Assembly (NCBI RefSeq): GCF_900104685.1
Contig: NZ_LT629755.1
Location: 496,001-560,000, forward strand
Source: Agromyces flavus
GTDB lineage: Bacteria > Actinomycetota > Actinomycetes > Actinomycetales > Microbacteriaceae
Direction: 5' to 3'
DNA length: 64,000 nt
Under the pieces are notes generated by a model. It saw only the letters and a list, made by a program, of their open reading frames with translations, was not told where the DNA came from and did no database searches. Below, one piece after another: positions 7,663 to 16,086 of the stretch. The position numbers and the translations under genes are program-made. Positions within the stretch are counted from its first letter, which is position 1. Each line of letters starts with the position of its first letter.

Positions 7663-8216
7663 TGGTCTCGCGATACGAGCGGACGCACGCAGCGCTCCAG
7701 GCTGCCGCGCTGCGGTTGATGACGCAGCGCGGCTTCGACGACGTGACGGTCGCGGAGATCGCCGCGGCGGCGGGAGTGACGGAGATGACGGCGTTCCGAC
7801 ACTTCGCGGTGAAGGAGGACCTGATCGTCGGTGATCCGTACGACCCGTTGATCGCGGGTGCGATCGCACAGCAGCCGGCCGAGCTGCCGGCCCTCACGCG
7901 AGCCGCGCGCGGGCTCGCGGCGGCGTGGGATTCGCTCGATGAGCCCGACATGACCGAGACCCGGCTGCGTGTGCGGCTCGCGGCGACGACCCCTCGGCTC
8001 AAGGCCCGGACCGCGGTGGCCAACGAGGTCACCGAGCGGGCGGTGGCCGATGCCCTCGTCGAGGACGGCACCGACTCGACCGTGGCGCGCATCGCCGCCG
8101 CGGCGTGCCTCGCCGCCATCACGGCCGCGCTCTTCGACTGGGGGCTCGACGACTCGGCCGGGCCGCTCGGTGCTCGCGTGCGACTGGCGCTCGGCGTGCT
8201 CGAGGGGGCATCGTGA
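7662..8216 (+). CDS. TetR-family transcriptional repressor (exporter operon)
   Basis: The 184-residue protein has an N-terminal helix-turn-helix in the typical TetR position (VTVAEIAAAAGVTEMTAFRHFAVKEDL, about residues 27-53), followed by a helical ligand-binding domain unlike any family I recognise. The start at ATG 7662 is supported by the promoter just upstream. An ATG at 7657 is out of frame. The stop overlaps the GTG start of the ABC ATPase gene, so regulator, ATPase and permease form one operon. By family logic it represses the operon until it binds a ligand, possibly the exported substrate. Confidence 0.87.
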   Translation: MVSRYERTHAALQAAALRLMTQRGFDDVTVAEIAAAAGVTEMTAFRHFAVKEDLIVGDPYDPLIAGAIAQQPAELPALTRAARGLAAAWDSLDEPDMTETRLRVRLAATTPRLKARTAVANEVTERAVADALVEDGTDSTVARIAAAACLAAITAALFDWGLDDSAGPLGARVRLALGVLEGAS

Positions 8217-9016
8217 GCGGTGGGCGGGCACTGGCACTGCGCGGCGTGTCGAAGCGGTTCGGCACCATCACGGCGGTCGACGGCGTGCACCTCGACGTGG
8301 CGGCCGGGGAGATCCACGCGATCGTCGGACTCAACGGTGCGGGCAAGTCGACGCTGATGCGGATCGCGCTCGGCATGCAGGCGCCCGACACGGGCGAGGT
8401 CGAGGTCCTCGGCGACCCGTTGCGACATGGCGAGTGCGACGCCTGGGCGCGAGTGGGCCATCTCGTGGAGGCGCCGGTCCCGTACCCCGAGCCCACGGCG
8501 AGGGAGAACGTGCTCGTCACCGCACGGCTGCGGGGCTTCAGCCGCGCCGATGCGGCGATCGCGGCATCCGACGCGGTCTCCTTGCTCCGTCTCGACGCCT
8601 GGGCGGATCGCCGGACTCACACGCTCTCGTCGGGCAACCGGCAGCGGGTCGCCCTCGCCGGCGCACTGCTCGGCCATCCAGAACTGCTCGTGCTCGATGA
8701 GCCGGCGAACACGCTCGACCCCTCGGGCATGGTGCTCGTTCGGTCGATGCTGCAGGATGCCGCCGGCCGCGGGTGCGGCATCCTCGTCTCGAGCCACCAC
8801 TTCGACGAGGTGGCTCGGGTGGCCGACCGCATCACCGTGGTGCACGCCGGACGCGTCGTGGGTTCGCTGCAGCCCGGGAGCGCCGACCTCGAGCACGCGT
8901 TCTTCGAGCTCGTGCTCGCCGCCGATGAGGCGTCCGATGCCGACGACGGGGGTGCGCCCGTATCCGTCCATTCCCGTCGGAGCGGCGACGTCGCTCGCGA
9001 GGAGCGTGGAGCATGA
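8213..9016 (+). CDS. ABC transporter ATP-binding protein
   Basis: The 267-residue protein starts at GTG 8213 inside the TetR stop (GTGA). Walker A is GLNGAGKST (39-47, Lys45), the signature is LSSGN instead of LSGGQ, and Walker B is LLVLDEP, followed by the D-loop (ANTLDPSG) and switch His in SSHH. The LSSGN form is common in exporter ATPases of the CcmA/DrrA type. It should pair with the permease encoded by the next gene (ATGA overlap) to pump out a substrate such as a peptide, lipid or drug. The C-terminal 40 residues are acidic and look flexible. Confidence 0.88.
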   Translation: MSGGRALALRGVSKRFGTITAVDGVHLDVAAGEIHAIVGLNGAGKSTLMRIALGMQAPDTGEVEVLGDPLRHGECDAWARVGHLVEAPVPYPEPTARENVLVTARLRGFSRADAAIAASDAVSLLRLDAWADRRTHTLSSGNRQRVALAGALLGHPELLVLDEPANTLDPSGMVLVRSMLQDAAGRGCGILVSSHHFDEVARVADRITVVHAGRVVGSLQPGSADLEHAFFELVLAADEASDADDGGAPVSVHSRRSGDVAREERGA

Positions 9017-9777
9017 GCGCGGCGCTGTGGATCGCGTGGGTGATGTTCCGCCGCGCGATGGTCGTCCGAGTCAGCGGCGGCATCGCTGCCTTCGGCCCAC
9101 CGGCGGTCGTGCTCCTGCTGCTGCTCGCACCCTCGACCGGAGCCGACGGGCTGAGCGGTGCGAAGATCGAGGCGATCGGCGTCGAGCGCACGTGGTCCTC
9201 GTTCATCGAGGCATCCGTCCAGATCTCTTCGGTCGCGCTGCCGCTCGCGGGCGGCATCCTCGTGGCCTGGTGGTTCGGTCGCGAACTCGACGACGGCATG
9301 TTCCCGATGCTCTTCGCGAGGGCCGTGCCGCGCCGCTCGATCGCCGCCGCGCGACTCGTGATGGTATTCGCTTGGGGTGCGGTGGTGACGGTGCTCAGCC
9401 TTGCCGCGACGCTCGCCGCAGGTGCGCTCCTGGGGCTCGAGGATGCCGCCGGGCTCGTCCCCGCCGCGTGGACCTTCACGGTCGCCGCGCTGCTCACGCT
9501 CGCGATCCTGCCCGTCGTCGCGCTCGCGACCAGCGTGTTCCGGAGCACGACGGCGGGATTCGGCGTGTTGATCGGCATCGTCGTGGTCACGCAGCTCGGG
9601 ATCGCATTCGGCCTCGACGCCTGGATGCCGCTCGCCGTGCCCTCCCTGCTGGCAGGCATCGCCGGTGCGGATGCCGCTGCGATCGTCGCCTGGCCGCACG
9701 TCCTGCTGCTCCTCACCCTCGGCACCGCCTGCGCCGCCGGCACCATCTGGTGGTGGGCGCGCGCACGAGTGCGCTGA
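9013..9777 (+). CDS. ABC transporter permease
   Basis: The 254-residue membrane protein has about six hydrophobic segments, including VVLLLLLAPSTG, ISSVALPLAGGILVAWWFG and the run LLLLTLGTACAAGTIWWW near the C-terminus. It has the segment GRELDDGMFPMLFARAVPRRSI, typical of ABC-2-like permeases that sit behind a DrrA/CcmA-type ATPase. Its ATG overlaps the ATPase stop by four bases, so the two are translationally coupled. Substrate unknown. Confidence 0.82.
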   Translation: MSAALWIAWVMFRRAMVVRVSGGIAAFGPPAVVLLLLLAPSTGADGLSGAKIEAIGVERTWSSFIEASVQISSVALPLAGGILVAWWFGRELDDGMFPMLFARAVPRRSIAAARLVMVFAWGAVVTVLSLAATLAAGALLGLEDAAGLVPAAWTFTVAALLTLAILPVVALATSVFRSTTAGFGVLIGIVVVTQLGIAFGLDAWMPLAVPSLLAGIAGADAAAIVAWPHVLLLLTLGTACAAGTIWWWARARVR

Positions 9778-9845
9778 GCTGATCGGCGCATCGACCCGAA
9801 GCGAGTGCCGACCTCGAACCGCAACGAGGCACGGTCGATCCTGGG

Positions 9846-10772
9846 TCAGTCCATGCGGTCGAGGCGTCGCAGGATCAGGCCCTCGCGCAGGGCCCACGGC
9901 GACACCTCGAGCACCTTCGCCTTGAAGGCCCGCATCGTCTCGCTGAGCACGATGCCGCCCGCGACGATCTGGAACGTGCGGTCGGCCGTGATGCCGGGCA
10001 GGTTGGGCCGCGCGTCGGCCGGGATGCGCGCGAGTCGGGGGAGCCAGCCGTCGAGTTGCGAGAGCTTGAGGATGCTGCGCTCCTCGGCGCCCACGCCGTC
10101 CTCGGTGCTGCCGGCGAGCCGGGCCAGCGATCGGATCGTCTTCGACGAGCCGACGACGTGGTCGGTCTCGGGGATGCCGCCGATGGTCCGCACCGTCTCC
10201 TCGAGGACGCCGCGCGCGTGCTCGCGGAGCTTCGCGACCTGCGCGTCGGTGGGCGGGTCGTCGGGCAGGAACTCGACGGTCGAGCGGCCGGCACCGAGCG
10301 GAACGGAGTGCGCGACATCCGGCACCTCGTCGGCGCCGTGCGCGATCTCGAGCGAGCCGCCGCCGATGTCGAAGAGGAGCACGCGCCCGGCGGACCAGCC
10401 GTACCAGCGGCGCACGGCGAGGAACGTGAGGCGCGCCTCGTCGGGTCCGCTCAGCACGTCGAGCCGGATGTCCGCGGCCTCCTCGGCGCGATTGAGCACC
10501 AACTGTCCGTTGGGAGCCTCCCGGATCGCGGAAGTGGCGAAGGCGAGCAGCTCGTCGATGCCCGACCTCCGGGCGACCTTCGCGGCCTCGGTGATCGCGG
10601 TGATGATCGCCTCGACGCCCACGTCGCTGATCGACCCGTCGTCCTCGAGGTACCGCATCAATCGCAGCACCGATTTCTCGGAGGCCATCGGGATGGGGTG
10701 CGCGCCGGGGTGCGCATCGACCACGAGCAGGTGCACGGTATTGGATCCGACGTCGAGAACCCCGAGGCGCAT
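9846..10772 (-). CDS. Ppx/GppA family exopolyphosphatase / pppGpp phosphatase
   Basis: The 308-residue protein starts at ATG 10772 with MRLGVLDVGSNTVHLLV, the phosphate-binding loop of the actin-like ATPase fold. The second signature FDIGGGSLEIA follows near residue 140. These two motifs define the Ppx/GppA family, which removes terminal phosphates from polyphosphate or from pppGpp. The length fits the short actinobacterial form without the C-terminal HD domain. Which of the two substrates is used cannot be told. It is divergent from the TetR operon to its right and convergent with the ABC exporter operon. Confidence 0.88.
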   Translation of the reverse strand: MRLGVLDVGSNTVHLLVVDAHPGAHPIPMASEKSVLRLMRYLEDDGSISDVGVEAIITAITEAAKVARRSGIDELLAFATSAIREAPNGQLVLNRAEEAADIRLDVLSGPDEARLTFLAVRRWYGWSAGRVLLFDIGGGSLEIAHGADEVPDVAHSVPLGAGRSTVEFLPDDPPTDAQVAKLREHARGVLEETVRTIGGIPETDHVVGSSKTIRSLARLAGSTEDGVGAEERSILKLSQLDGWLPRLARIPADARPNLPGITADRTFQIVAGGIVLSETMRAFKAKVLEVSPWALREGLILRRLDRMD

Positions 10773-10818
10773 GTGGGAAGCGTAGTGCGCCCGGCTGGCG
10801 TCGGGAGGGTGCGACGTG

Positions 10819-10850
10819 CATACTGGTCCGAGTGGGACGCTCGTCCCACT
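10819..10850 (+). promoter_or_regulatory. TetR operon promoter with 20-bp perfect palindrome
   Basis: CATACT at 10819-10824 fits a -10 box. About seven bases downstream, over the expected transcription start, is AGTGGGACGCTCGTCCCACT (10831-10850), with nine-base perfect arms around CT. This is a typical TetR-family operator. It lies 27 bases before the TTG start of a tetR gene. Steric block of initiation and autoregulation are inferred. Confidence 0.68.
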
Positions 10851-10877
10851 TCGGCGACGAGGTCGAGAGGAGCGCCG

Positions 10878-11480
10878 TTGCCCCGCATCCCCGCCGCCGA
10901 ACGCCGGGTCGCCCTCATCGAGGCGGGCCTGCGCGTCGTCGCACGCGAAGGCCTCGCGGCCGCGAGCACCCGCGCGATCGTGGCCGAGGCCGGCATGTCG
11001 CTCGCGAGCTTCCACTACGCGTTCGAGTCGCGCGACGCGTTCGTCGACGAACTGATCGCCGCGGTCGTGGCCCGTGAACAGGCCGCGGTGCTGCCCGAGC
11101 CCGAGATCGACGGCGACGGCTCGCTGCGCGACATCCTCGAGGCGGGCATGCTGCGCTACCTCGACCACCTCGGCGCCGATCCCGAGCACGAGCAGGCGAT
11201 GCTCGAGCTCACCCAGTACGCGCTGCGCTCGCCCGAGCGCCATCCGCTGGCCGCAGCCCAGTACCGCCGATACGCCGAGCTCGCCGCGCATGCGCTCGAC
11301 ACCGCCGCCGAGCAGGTGGGTGCCAGCTGGCGCGTCCCCGTCGACGAGGCGGCCGGCGTGCTCGTCGCATTCACCGACGGGCTCACGCTGACCTGGCTGG
11401 TCAACCGCGACGACGCGGCGGCGCGTGCGGTCGTGCGCGCGGCGGCCGACGCGCTCTCGAGAATGGCGGACGTCCCGTGA
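10878..11480 (+). CDS. TetR-family repressor (first gene of deaminase/lactone-oxidase operon)
   Basis: The 200-residue protein starts at TTG 10878 with the strong Shine-Dalgarno GAGAGGAG at 10865-10872. No ATG or GTG lies in a better place. The N-terminal helix-turn-helix is STRAIVAEAGMSLASFHYAFESRDAF (about residues 26-51). The rest is helical, with a ligand pocket expected in the TetR C-terminal domain. The stop overlaps the GTG of the MFS gene. The 20-bp palindrome upstream is its likely operator. The inducer is probably a substrate of the downstream enzymes. Confidence 0.87.
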   Translation: MPRIPAAERRVALIEAGLRVVAREGLAAASTRAIVAEAGMSLASFHYAFESRDAFVDELIAAVVAREQAAVLPEPEIDGDGSLRDILEAGMLRYLDHLGADPEHEQAMLELTQYALRSPERHPLAAAQYRRYAELAAHALDTAAEQVGASWRVPVDEAAGVLVAFTDGLTLTWLVNRDDAAARAVVRAAADALSRMADVP

Positions 11481-12760
11481 CCGAGCTCGACGCGGCATCC
11501 GCTTCGAACGTCGCCCCGGCGCACGACGCGTTCGCCGAACCCGTGCGCCGTGTCCGCGCCGGCTGGATCGCCGCGTTCGCGAGCGCCTGGCTCGGCATCT
11601 GGATGGCGCAGCTCACCCCCGTGCAACTGCTGCTGCCCGCGCAGATCGACGCCGAGCTGCATCCCGAGGACTGGATCGAGAGCGTCGTCGCGTTCGGCGT
11701 GGTCTCCGGCATCGCCGCGGTCTTCGTCGTCGTGGCGTACCCCCTGACCGGCGCGCTCTCCGACCGCACGGCGTCGCGCTTCGGTCGCCGGCGGCCGTGG
11801 ATCGCGGGCGGCGCCCTGCTCTTCGCGGCCGCCCTGGTGCTGCTCGGCCTGCAGACGCAGCTGTGGGCGATCGCGATCGCGTGGGTGCTCGCGACGATCG
11901 GCTTCTGCGTGATGACCGCGGCGCTCACCGCGACGATCTCCGATCAGGTCCCGGTCGGGCAGCGCGGCTTCGTGTCGGGCTGGATGTCGGCGCCGCAGGC
12001 GGTGGGCATCATCGCCGGGCTCCTGCTCGTGACCACCGTCGTGACCGGCGCGGCCGCGGGCTATGCGGTGGTCGCGGGCGCGCTCGTCCTGCTCGCGGTG
12101 CCCTTCCTCTTCGTGCCCGACGCCCGCCTCGACGCGCGCGAACGCGCCCGGGTCACCGCGCGGAACGTCGTCGCGAGCCTCTGGATCAGCCCGCGCCGAT
12201 ACCCCGACTTCGGCTGGACGCTCCTCAGTCGCGTGCTCGTGTCGATCGGCAACGCGCTCGGCACGGGCCTGTTGCTGTACTTCCTGATGTTCGGACTCGG
12301 CGACCCGAACGCCGAGGACGACCTGATCGTGCTCACGCTCGTCTACATGGTGTTCGTGATCGTCGCCTCGCTCGCCCTCGGCAGGCTCTCCGACCGGCTC
12401 GGCCGGCGCCGGCTGTTCGTCTTCCTCGCCGCGACATTGCAGGCCGCCGCCGCACTCCTGCTCGCGATCGCGCCGAGCCTGCCCACCGCCATGGTCGCCG
12501 CCGGGCTGCTCGGGCTCGGGTACGGCTGCTTCCTCTCGGTCGACCAGGCGCTCGCGACCCAGGTGCTGCCCGACCCGGCGGCGCGCGGCAAGGACCTCGG
12601 CATCATGAACATCGCGACCGCCGTGCCGCAGTCGATCGGACCGCTCCTCGGCGCGCTCGCCGTGGCCGCGACCGGCTCGTTCACGCCGGTGTTCCTGCTG
12701 TGCGCCGCGTTCACGTTCGCCGGCGCGCTCGCGGTCTCCCGCGTCCGGAGCGTGCGCTGA
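11477..12760 (+). CDS. MFS transporter (sugar/metabolite type)
   Basis: The 427-residue protein has about 12 hydrophobic segments and the MFS loop 2-3 motif (GALSDRTASRFGRRRPWI), repeated in the second half as GRLSDRLGRRRLF. The RRRPW form is seen in the GPH/sucrose-type and related MFS groups, so a sugar or sugar-derived substrate is possible. It starts at GTG 11477 inside the TetR stop, and its own stop shares a base with the next ATG (TGATG). Given the enzymes that follow, uptake of an amino-acid-like or sugar-acid substrate is the simplest inference; export cannot be excluded. Confidence 0.86.
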   Translation: MTELDAASASNVAPAHDAFAEPVRRVRAGWIAAFASAWLGIWMAQLTPVQLLLPAQIDAELHPEDWIESVVAFGVVSGIAAVFVVVAYPLTGALSDRTASRFGRRRPWIAGGALLFAAALVLLGLQTQLWAIAIAWVLATIGFCVMTAALTATISDQVPVGQRGFVSGWMSAPQAVGIIAGLLLVTTVVTGAAAGYAVVAGALVLLAVPFLFVPDARLDARERARVTARNVVASLWISPRRYPDFGWTLLSRVLVSIGNALGTGLLLYFLMFGLGDPNAEDDLIVLTLVYMVFVIVASLALGRLSDRLGRRRLFVFLAATLQAAAALLLAIAPSLPTAMVAAGLLGLGYGCFLSVDQALATQVLPDPAARGKDLGIMNIATAVPQSIGPLLGALAVAATGSFTPVFLLCAAFTFAGALAVSRVRSVR

Positions 12761-14025
12761 TGGGCGCCGGCGTCCTCGACCTCCGGCGGGGTGCCGTGCC
12801 GGCGGCGGATGCCGCGACATGGCACGATCCGGCCGAGCACTGGCGCGCGCTCACCCAGGCCACGCGGCACCTCGACGCACCGGTGGGGGCGCTGCACCTC
12901 GGCGCGCTGCGGCACAACGCGTCCGACATGGCGCGCCGCGCGGGCGGCACGCCCATCCGCATCGCGACGAAGTCGATCCGCGTGCGCGAGGTGATCGACG
13001 CGCTGCTCTGCCTTCCCGGCTACCGGGGCGTGCTCGCCTACACGCTGACCGAGGCGATCTGGCTCGCCGAGCGGATCGACACGCTCGACGACCTCGTCGT
13101 CGGGTACCCCACGGCGGAGGCCGGAGCCATCCGTCGTCTCGTCACCGACGCCGACCTGGCCCGCCGCATCACCGTCATGGTCGACTCGCCGGCCCAGCTC
13201 GACCTGATCGACGCGGTGCTCCCGCCCGACCGGCGCGAAGAGGTCCGGGTGTGCCTCGAGCTCGACGCGTCGTGGCAGGCGCCCGTGCTCGGCCACCTCG
13301 GCGTCCGGCGTTCGCCGGTGCACCACCCCGACGAGGCCGGCGCGCTCGCCGCGTACGTCGCCGATCGCGCCGGGTTCCGGCTGGTGGGCGTCATGTCGTA
13401 CGAGGCCCAGGTCGCGGGCGTCGCGGACCGTCCGCCGGGCCGACCGGTCGACGGGGCCGTCAACCGCTGGATGCAGGCGCGATCGATGTCCGAGCTCGTC
13501 GAGCGGCGCCGGGCTGCGGTCGTCGAGGTGCGCCGGCACGCCGACCTGGAGTTCGTCAACGGAGGCGGCACCGGCTCGCTCGAGCTCACCGCGGCCGACC
13601 GGACCGTCACCGAGATCGCGGCGGGGTCGGGCATCTTCGCCGGGCACATCTTCGACGGATACTCGCGGTTCACGCCGGCACCGGCCGCGGCGTTCGCGCT
13701 CGACGTGGTGCGCTCGCCCAGCGAGCGCCACGCCACCATCCTCGGCGGGGGATGGATCGCGTCCGGACCGCCCGGCTCGGATCGGGCGCCGCGCATCGTC
13801 TGGCCCGAGGGGCTCAGGATGCTGCCGCGCGAGGCGGCCGGCGAGGTGCAGACGCCCGTCGAGGGTCCCGCCGCCGCGCGGCTGCGGCCCGGCGACCGGG
13901 TGTGGCTCCGGCATGCCAAGTCGGGCGAGCTCGCCGAGCACCTCAACGAGTTCGCCGTCGTCGACGGCGGAGAGGTCGTGGCGACCGTGCCCACCTACCG
14001 AGGCGAGGGGAAGGCGTTCCTATGA
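12760..14025 (+). CDS. PLP-dependent amino acid deaminase/aldolase (alanine racemase-like fold)
   Basis: The 421-residue protein has an alanine racemase N-terminal-type barrel. PLP lysine would be Lys71 in RIATKSIRV. Later parts fit D-threonine aldolase / D-serine dehydratase-like enzymes: VGVMSYEAQVAG, the phosphate-binding glycines in FVNGGGTGSLE, and the C-terminal metal-site region with AKSGELAEH. Such enzymes cleave or deaminate D-beta-hydroxy amino acids. The exact reaction is unknown. The gene overlaps the MFS gene by one base and the oxidase gene by four, so the products probably work in one pathway. The pairing of this enzyme with an aldonolactone oxidase is something I recall as recurrent in actinobacteria. 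Confidence 0.82.
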   Translation: MGAGVLDLRRGAVPAADAATWHDPAEHWRALTQATRHLDAPVGALHLGALRHNASDMARRAGGTPIRIATKSIRVREVIDALLCLPGYRGVLAYTLTEAIWLAERIDTLDDLVVGYPTAEAGAIRRLVTDADLARRITVMVDSPAQLDLIDAVLPPDRREEVRVCLELDASWQAPVLGHLGVRRSPVHHPDEAGALAAYVADRAGFRLVGVMSYEAQVAGVADRPPGRPVDGAVNRWMQARSMSELVERRRAAVVEVRRHADLEFVNGGGTGSLELTAADRTVTEIAAGSGIFAGHIFDGYSRFTPAPAAAFALDVVRSPSERHATILGGGWIASGPPGSDRAPRIVWPEGLRMLPREAAGEVQTPVEGPAAARLRPGDRVWLRHAKSGELAEHLNEFAVVDGGEVVATVPTYRGEGKAFL

Positions 14026-15377
14026 CGGCGACGGGCGCGACATGGCGCAACTGGGCGAGGACGGAGTCGGCGCGCCCCTACCGGGTCGAGCGCCCGGCCG
14101 ACGCGTGGGCGGTGCAGCGAGCCGTCCGTGCCGCGGCGGACTCCGGCCTGCGCATCAAGCCCGTCGGTGCGGGCCACAGCTTCACCGGCATCGCGGTCGC
14201 GCCCGACGTGCAGCTCGACCTCGCCGACCTCTCCGGCGTGATCGATGCGGATGCCGCGACCGGGCGCGTCACGCTCGGTGCGGGCACGCACCTCCACCGC
14301 CTGCCTCGCCTGCTCGAGCCGTACGGGCTCGCACTGCCCAACATGGGCGACATCGACGCCCAGACCATCGCGGGGGCGACCTCGACCGGCACGCACGGCT
14401 CCGGACTCGGTTTCGGGGGCCTCGCCACGCAGATCGTCGCCGCCAAGCTCGTGACCGGCACGGGCGAGCTGCTCACCGTGAGCGAGACCGAGCGTCCCGA
14501 GCTGCTGCCTGCGGTGCGCCTGGGGCTCGGTGCGCTCGGCGTGCTGGTCGAGGTGACCCTGCAGCTGGTTCCCCGGTTCGTGCTGCGCGCGGTCGAGCGC
14601 AACGCGCCGTTCGACGAGGTGTGGGACGGATGGCTGGACCGCGTCCGCGCCGAGGACCACCTCGACGTCTACTGGTTCCCGCACACGTCCACGGCGTTCA
14701 CGAAGACCAACACCCGACTCCCGGGCGACGCGACGCGTCACCCCGTCGGCTCGATCCGCGGCTGGGTCGACGACGAGCTGCTCGCGAACGGGACCCTCTG
14801 GGCGATCTGCGCCCTCGGCTACGTCGCCCCGTCGGCGACGCCGCCGCTTGCTCGCGTGGTCGAGCGGCTCACGCCCGATCGCGAGTTCAGTGACTTCTCA
14901 CCGCGGGTGTTCACGGCCAACCGTTCGGTGCGGTTCCGCGAGATGGAGTACGCCCTGCCGCTCGAGGCGATCCCCGACGCCGTGCGCGAGGTGCGCTCGC
15001 TCATCGAACGCCAGGGGTGGCGCATCAGCCTCCCCATCGAGGTCCGTGCCGCGGCATCCGATGACAACTGGCTCTCGACCGCCTACGGCCGTGAGAGCGG
15101 CTACATCGCCGTGCACCGGTACTACCACGAGGACCACACCGAGTACTTCGCGGGCGTCGAGGCGATCATGCGCTCATTCGCGGGCCGCCCGCACTGGGGC
15201 AAGATGCACACCCAGACGGCGGAGACCCTGCGCGAGGTCTACCCGCGGTTCGACGACTTCGTCCGCGTCCGCGACGAGCTCGATCCCGAGGGGCGCTTCG
15301 CGAACCCCTACCTCGACCGTGTGCTCGGCGGCGTCCGGGTGGAGGCCCCGGCTACGGGGTCCGCCGGCGGAGCGTGA
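14022..15377 (+). CDS. D-arabinono-1,4-lactone oxidase family flavoprotein
   Basis: The 451-residue protein has an N-terminal FAD-binding PCMH domain with VGAGHSFTG (His52, the residue that binds FAD covalently in many homologues), the pyrophosphate loop ATSTGTHGSG, and a C-terminal ALO domain ending in RPHWGKMH, the HWxK motif of aldonolactone oxidases. These enzymes oxidise aldono-1,4-lactones or sugar alcohols with O2 or another acceptor. It is the last gene of the TetR operon, with an ATGA overlap to the PLP enzyme. Its final 26 bases overlap the 3' end of the convergent ABC permease gene. Confidence 0.88.
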   Translation: MTATGATWRNWARTESARPYRVERPADAWAVQRAVRAAADSGLRIKPVGAGHSFTGIAVAPDVQLDLADLSGVIDADAATGRVTLGAGTHLHRLPRLLEPYGLALPNMGDIDAQTIAGATSTGTHGSGLGFGGLATQIVAAKLVTGTGELLTVSETERPELLPAVRLGLGALGVLVEVTLQLVPRFVLRAVERNAPFDEVWDGWLDRVRAEDHLDVYWFPHTSTAFTKTNTRLPGDATRHPVGSIRGWVDDELLANGTLWAICALGYVAPSATPPLARVVERLTPDREFSDFSPRVFTANRSVRFREMEYALPLEAIPDAVREVRSLIERQGWRISLPIEVRAAASDDNWLSTAYGRESGYIAVHRYYHEDHTEYFAGVEAIMRSFAGRPHWGKMHTQTAETLREVYPRFDDFVRVRDELDPEGRFANPYLDRVLGGVRVEAPATGSAGGA

Positions 15378-16086
15378 TCGAACCGACGACGATGGAGCCG
15401 ACGATCCAGGCGCCGATGGCCAGGATCCGCGCCCAGATCCACGCCGCATCCTCGGAGTCGGCGGCGACGGCCGTGAGCGCGTCGATCGCGTAGCTGAGCG
15501 GCAGCCAGTCGCTGATCGCCTCGAGCCCCTCGGGGAGCTGGTCGCGCGGGATGAAGATGCCGCCGAGCAGGATCTGCGGGAACACGAGGAGCGGCATGAA
15601 CTGCACCACCTGGAACTCGGTGCGGGCGAATGCGCTCGCGAGCAGGCCGAGCGCGGTCCCGAGCAGGGCGTCGGCCACCGCCACGGCGAACAGCAGCCAG
15701 ATCGAGCCCTCGATCTCGAGCCCGCACACGAACACCGCGTACGACACCGCGATCGCCGTCTGGAAGACCGCGAGCAAGCCGAACGCGAGCGCGTAGCCGA
15801 GGATGAAGTCGCCCTTGCCCATGGGCATCGAGAAGAGCCGCTCGAGCGTGCCGCTGCGCCGCTCCCGGAGCGTCGCGATGCTCGTGACGAGGAACATCAC
15901 GATGAACGGGAACAGCGCGATCATGGCCGGGCCGATCGTCGTGAACACGTCGGTGTCGGTGAAGATCCACGCCACCAGGCCGATCAGCAGGCTCGGCACG
16001 ACGAGGAGGAGCCCGATCGTTCGCGGGTCGTGTCGGATCTGGCCGAGCACGCGACCGGTCGTCGCGAGCGTGCGGACGAGGTTCAC
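15352..16086 (-). CDS. ABC-2 type transporter permease
   Basis: The 244-residue protein has six hydrophobic segments and the ABC-2 pattern: an amphipathic segment after helix 2 (LRERRSGTLERLFSMPMGKGDFILGY), the hydrophobic run LLVFPQILLGGIFIP and the loop QLPEGLEAISDWLPLSYAIDAL. It starts four bases inside the 3' end of its ATPase gene (ATGA), so the two form an exporter. Substrate unknown; drug or lipid export is usual for the group. Its 3' end overlaps the lactone oxidase gene on the other strand. Confidence 0.86.
   Translation of the reverse strand: MNLVRTLATTGRVLGQIRHDPRTIGLLLVVPSLLIGLVAWIFTDTDVFTTIGPAMIALFPFIVMFLVTSIATLRERRSGTLERLFSMPMGKGDFILGYALAFGLLAVFQTAIAVSYAVFVCGLEIEGSIWLLFAVAVADALLGTALGLLASAFARTEFQVVQFMPLLVFPQILLGGIFIPRDQLPEGLEAISDWLPLSYAIDALTAVAADSEDAAWIWARILAIGAWIVGSIVVGSITLRRRTP

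Noticed and set aside
8617..10821. Long minus-strand frame across the ABC exporter and Ppx genes
   Set aside because: Composition is Arg/Ala/His-rich without motifs and it crosses real genes on both strands; a shadow frame.
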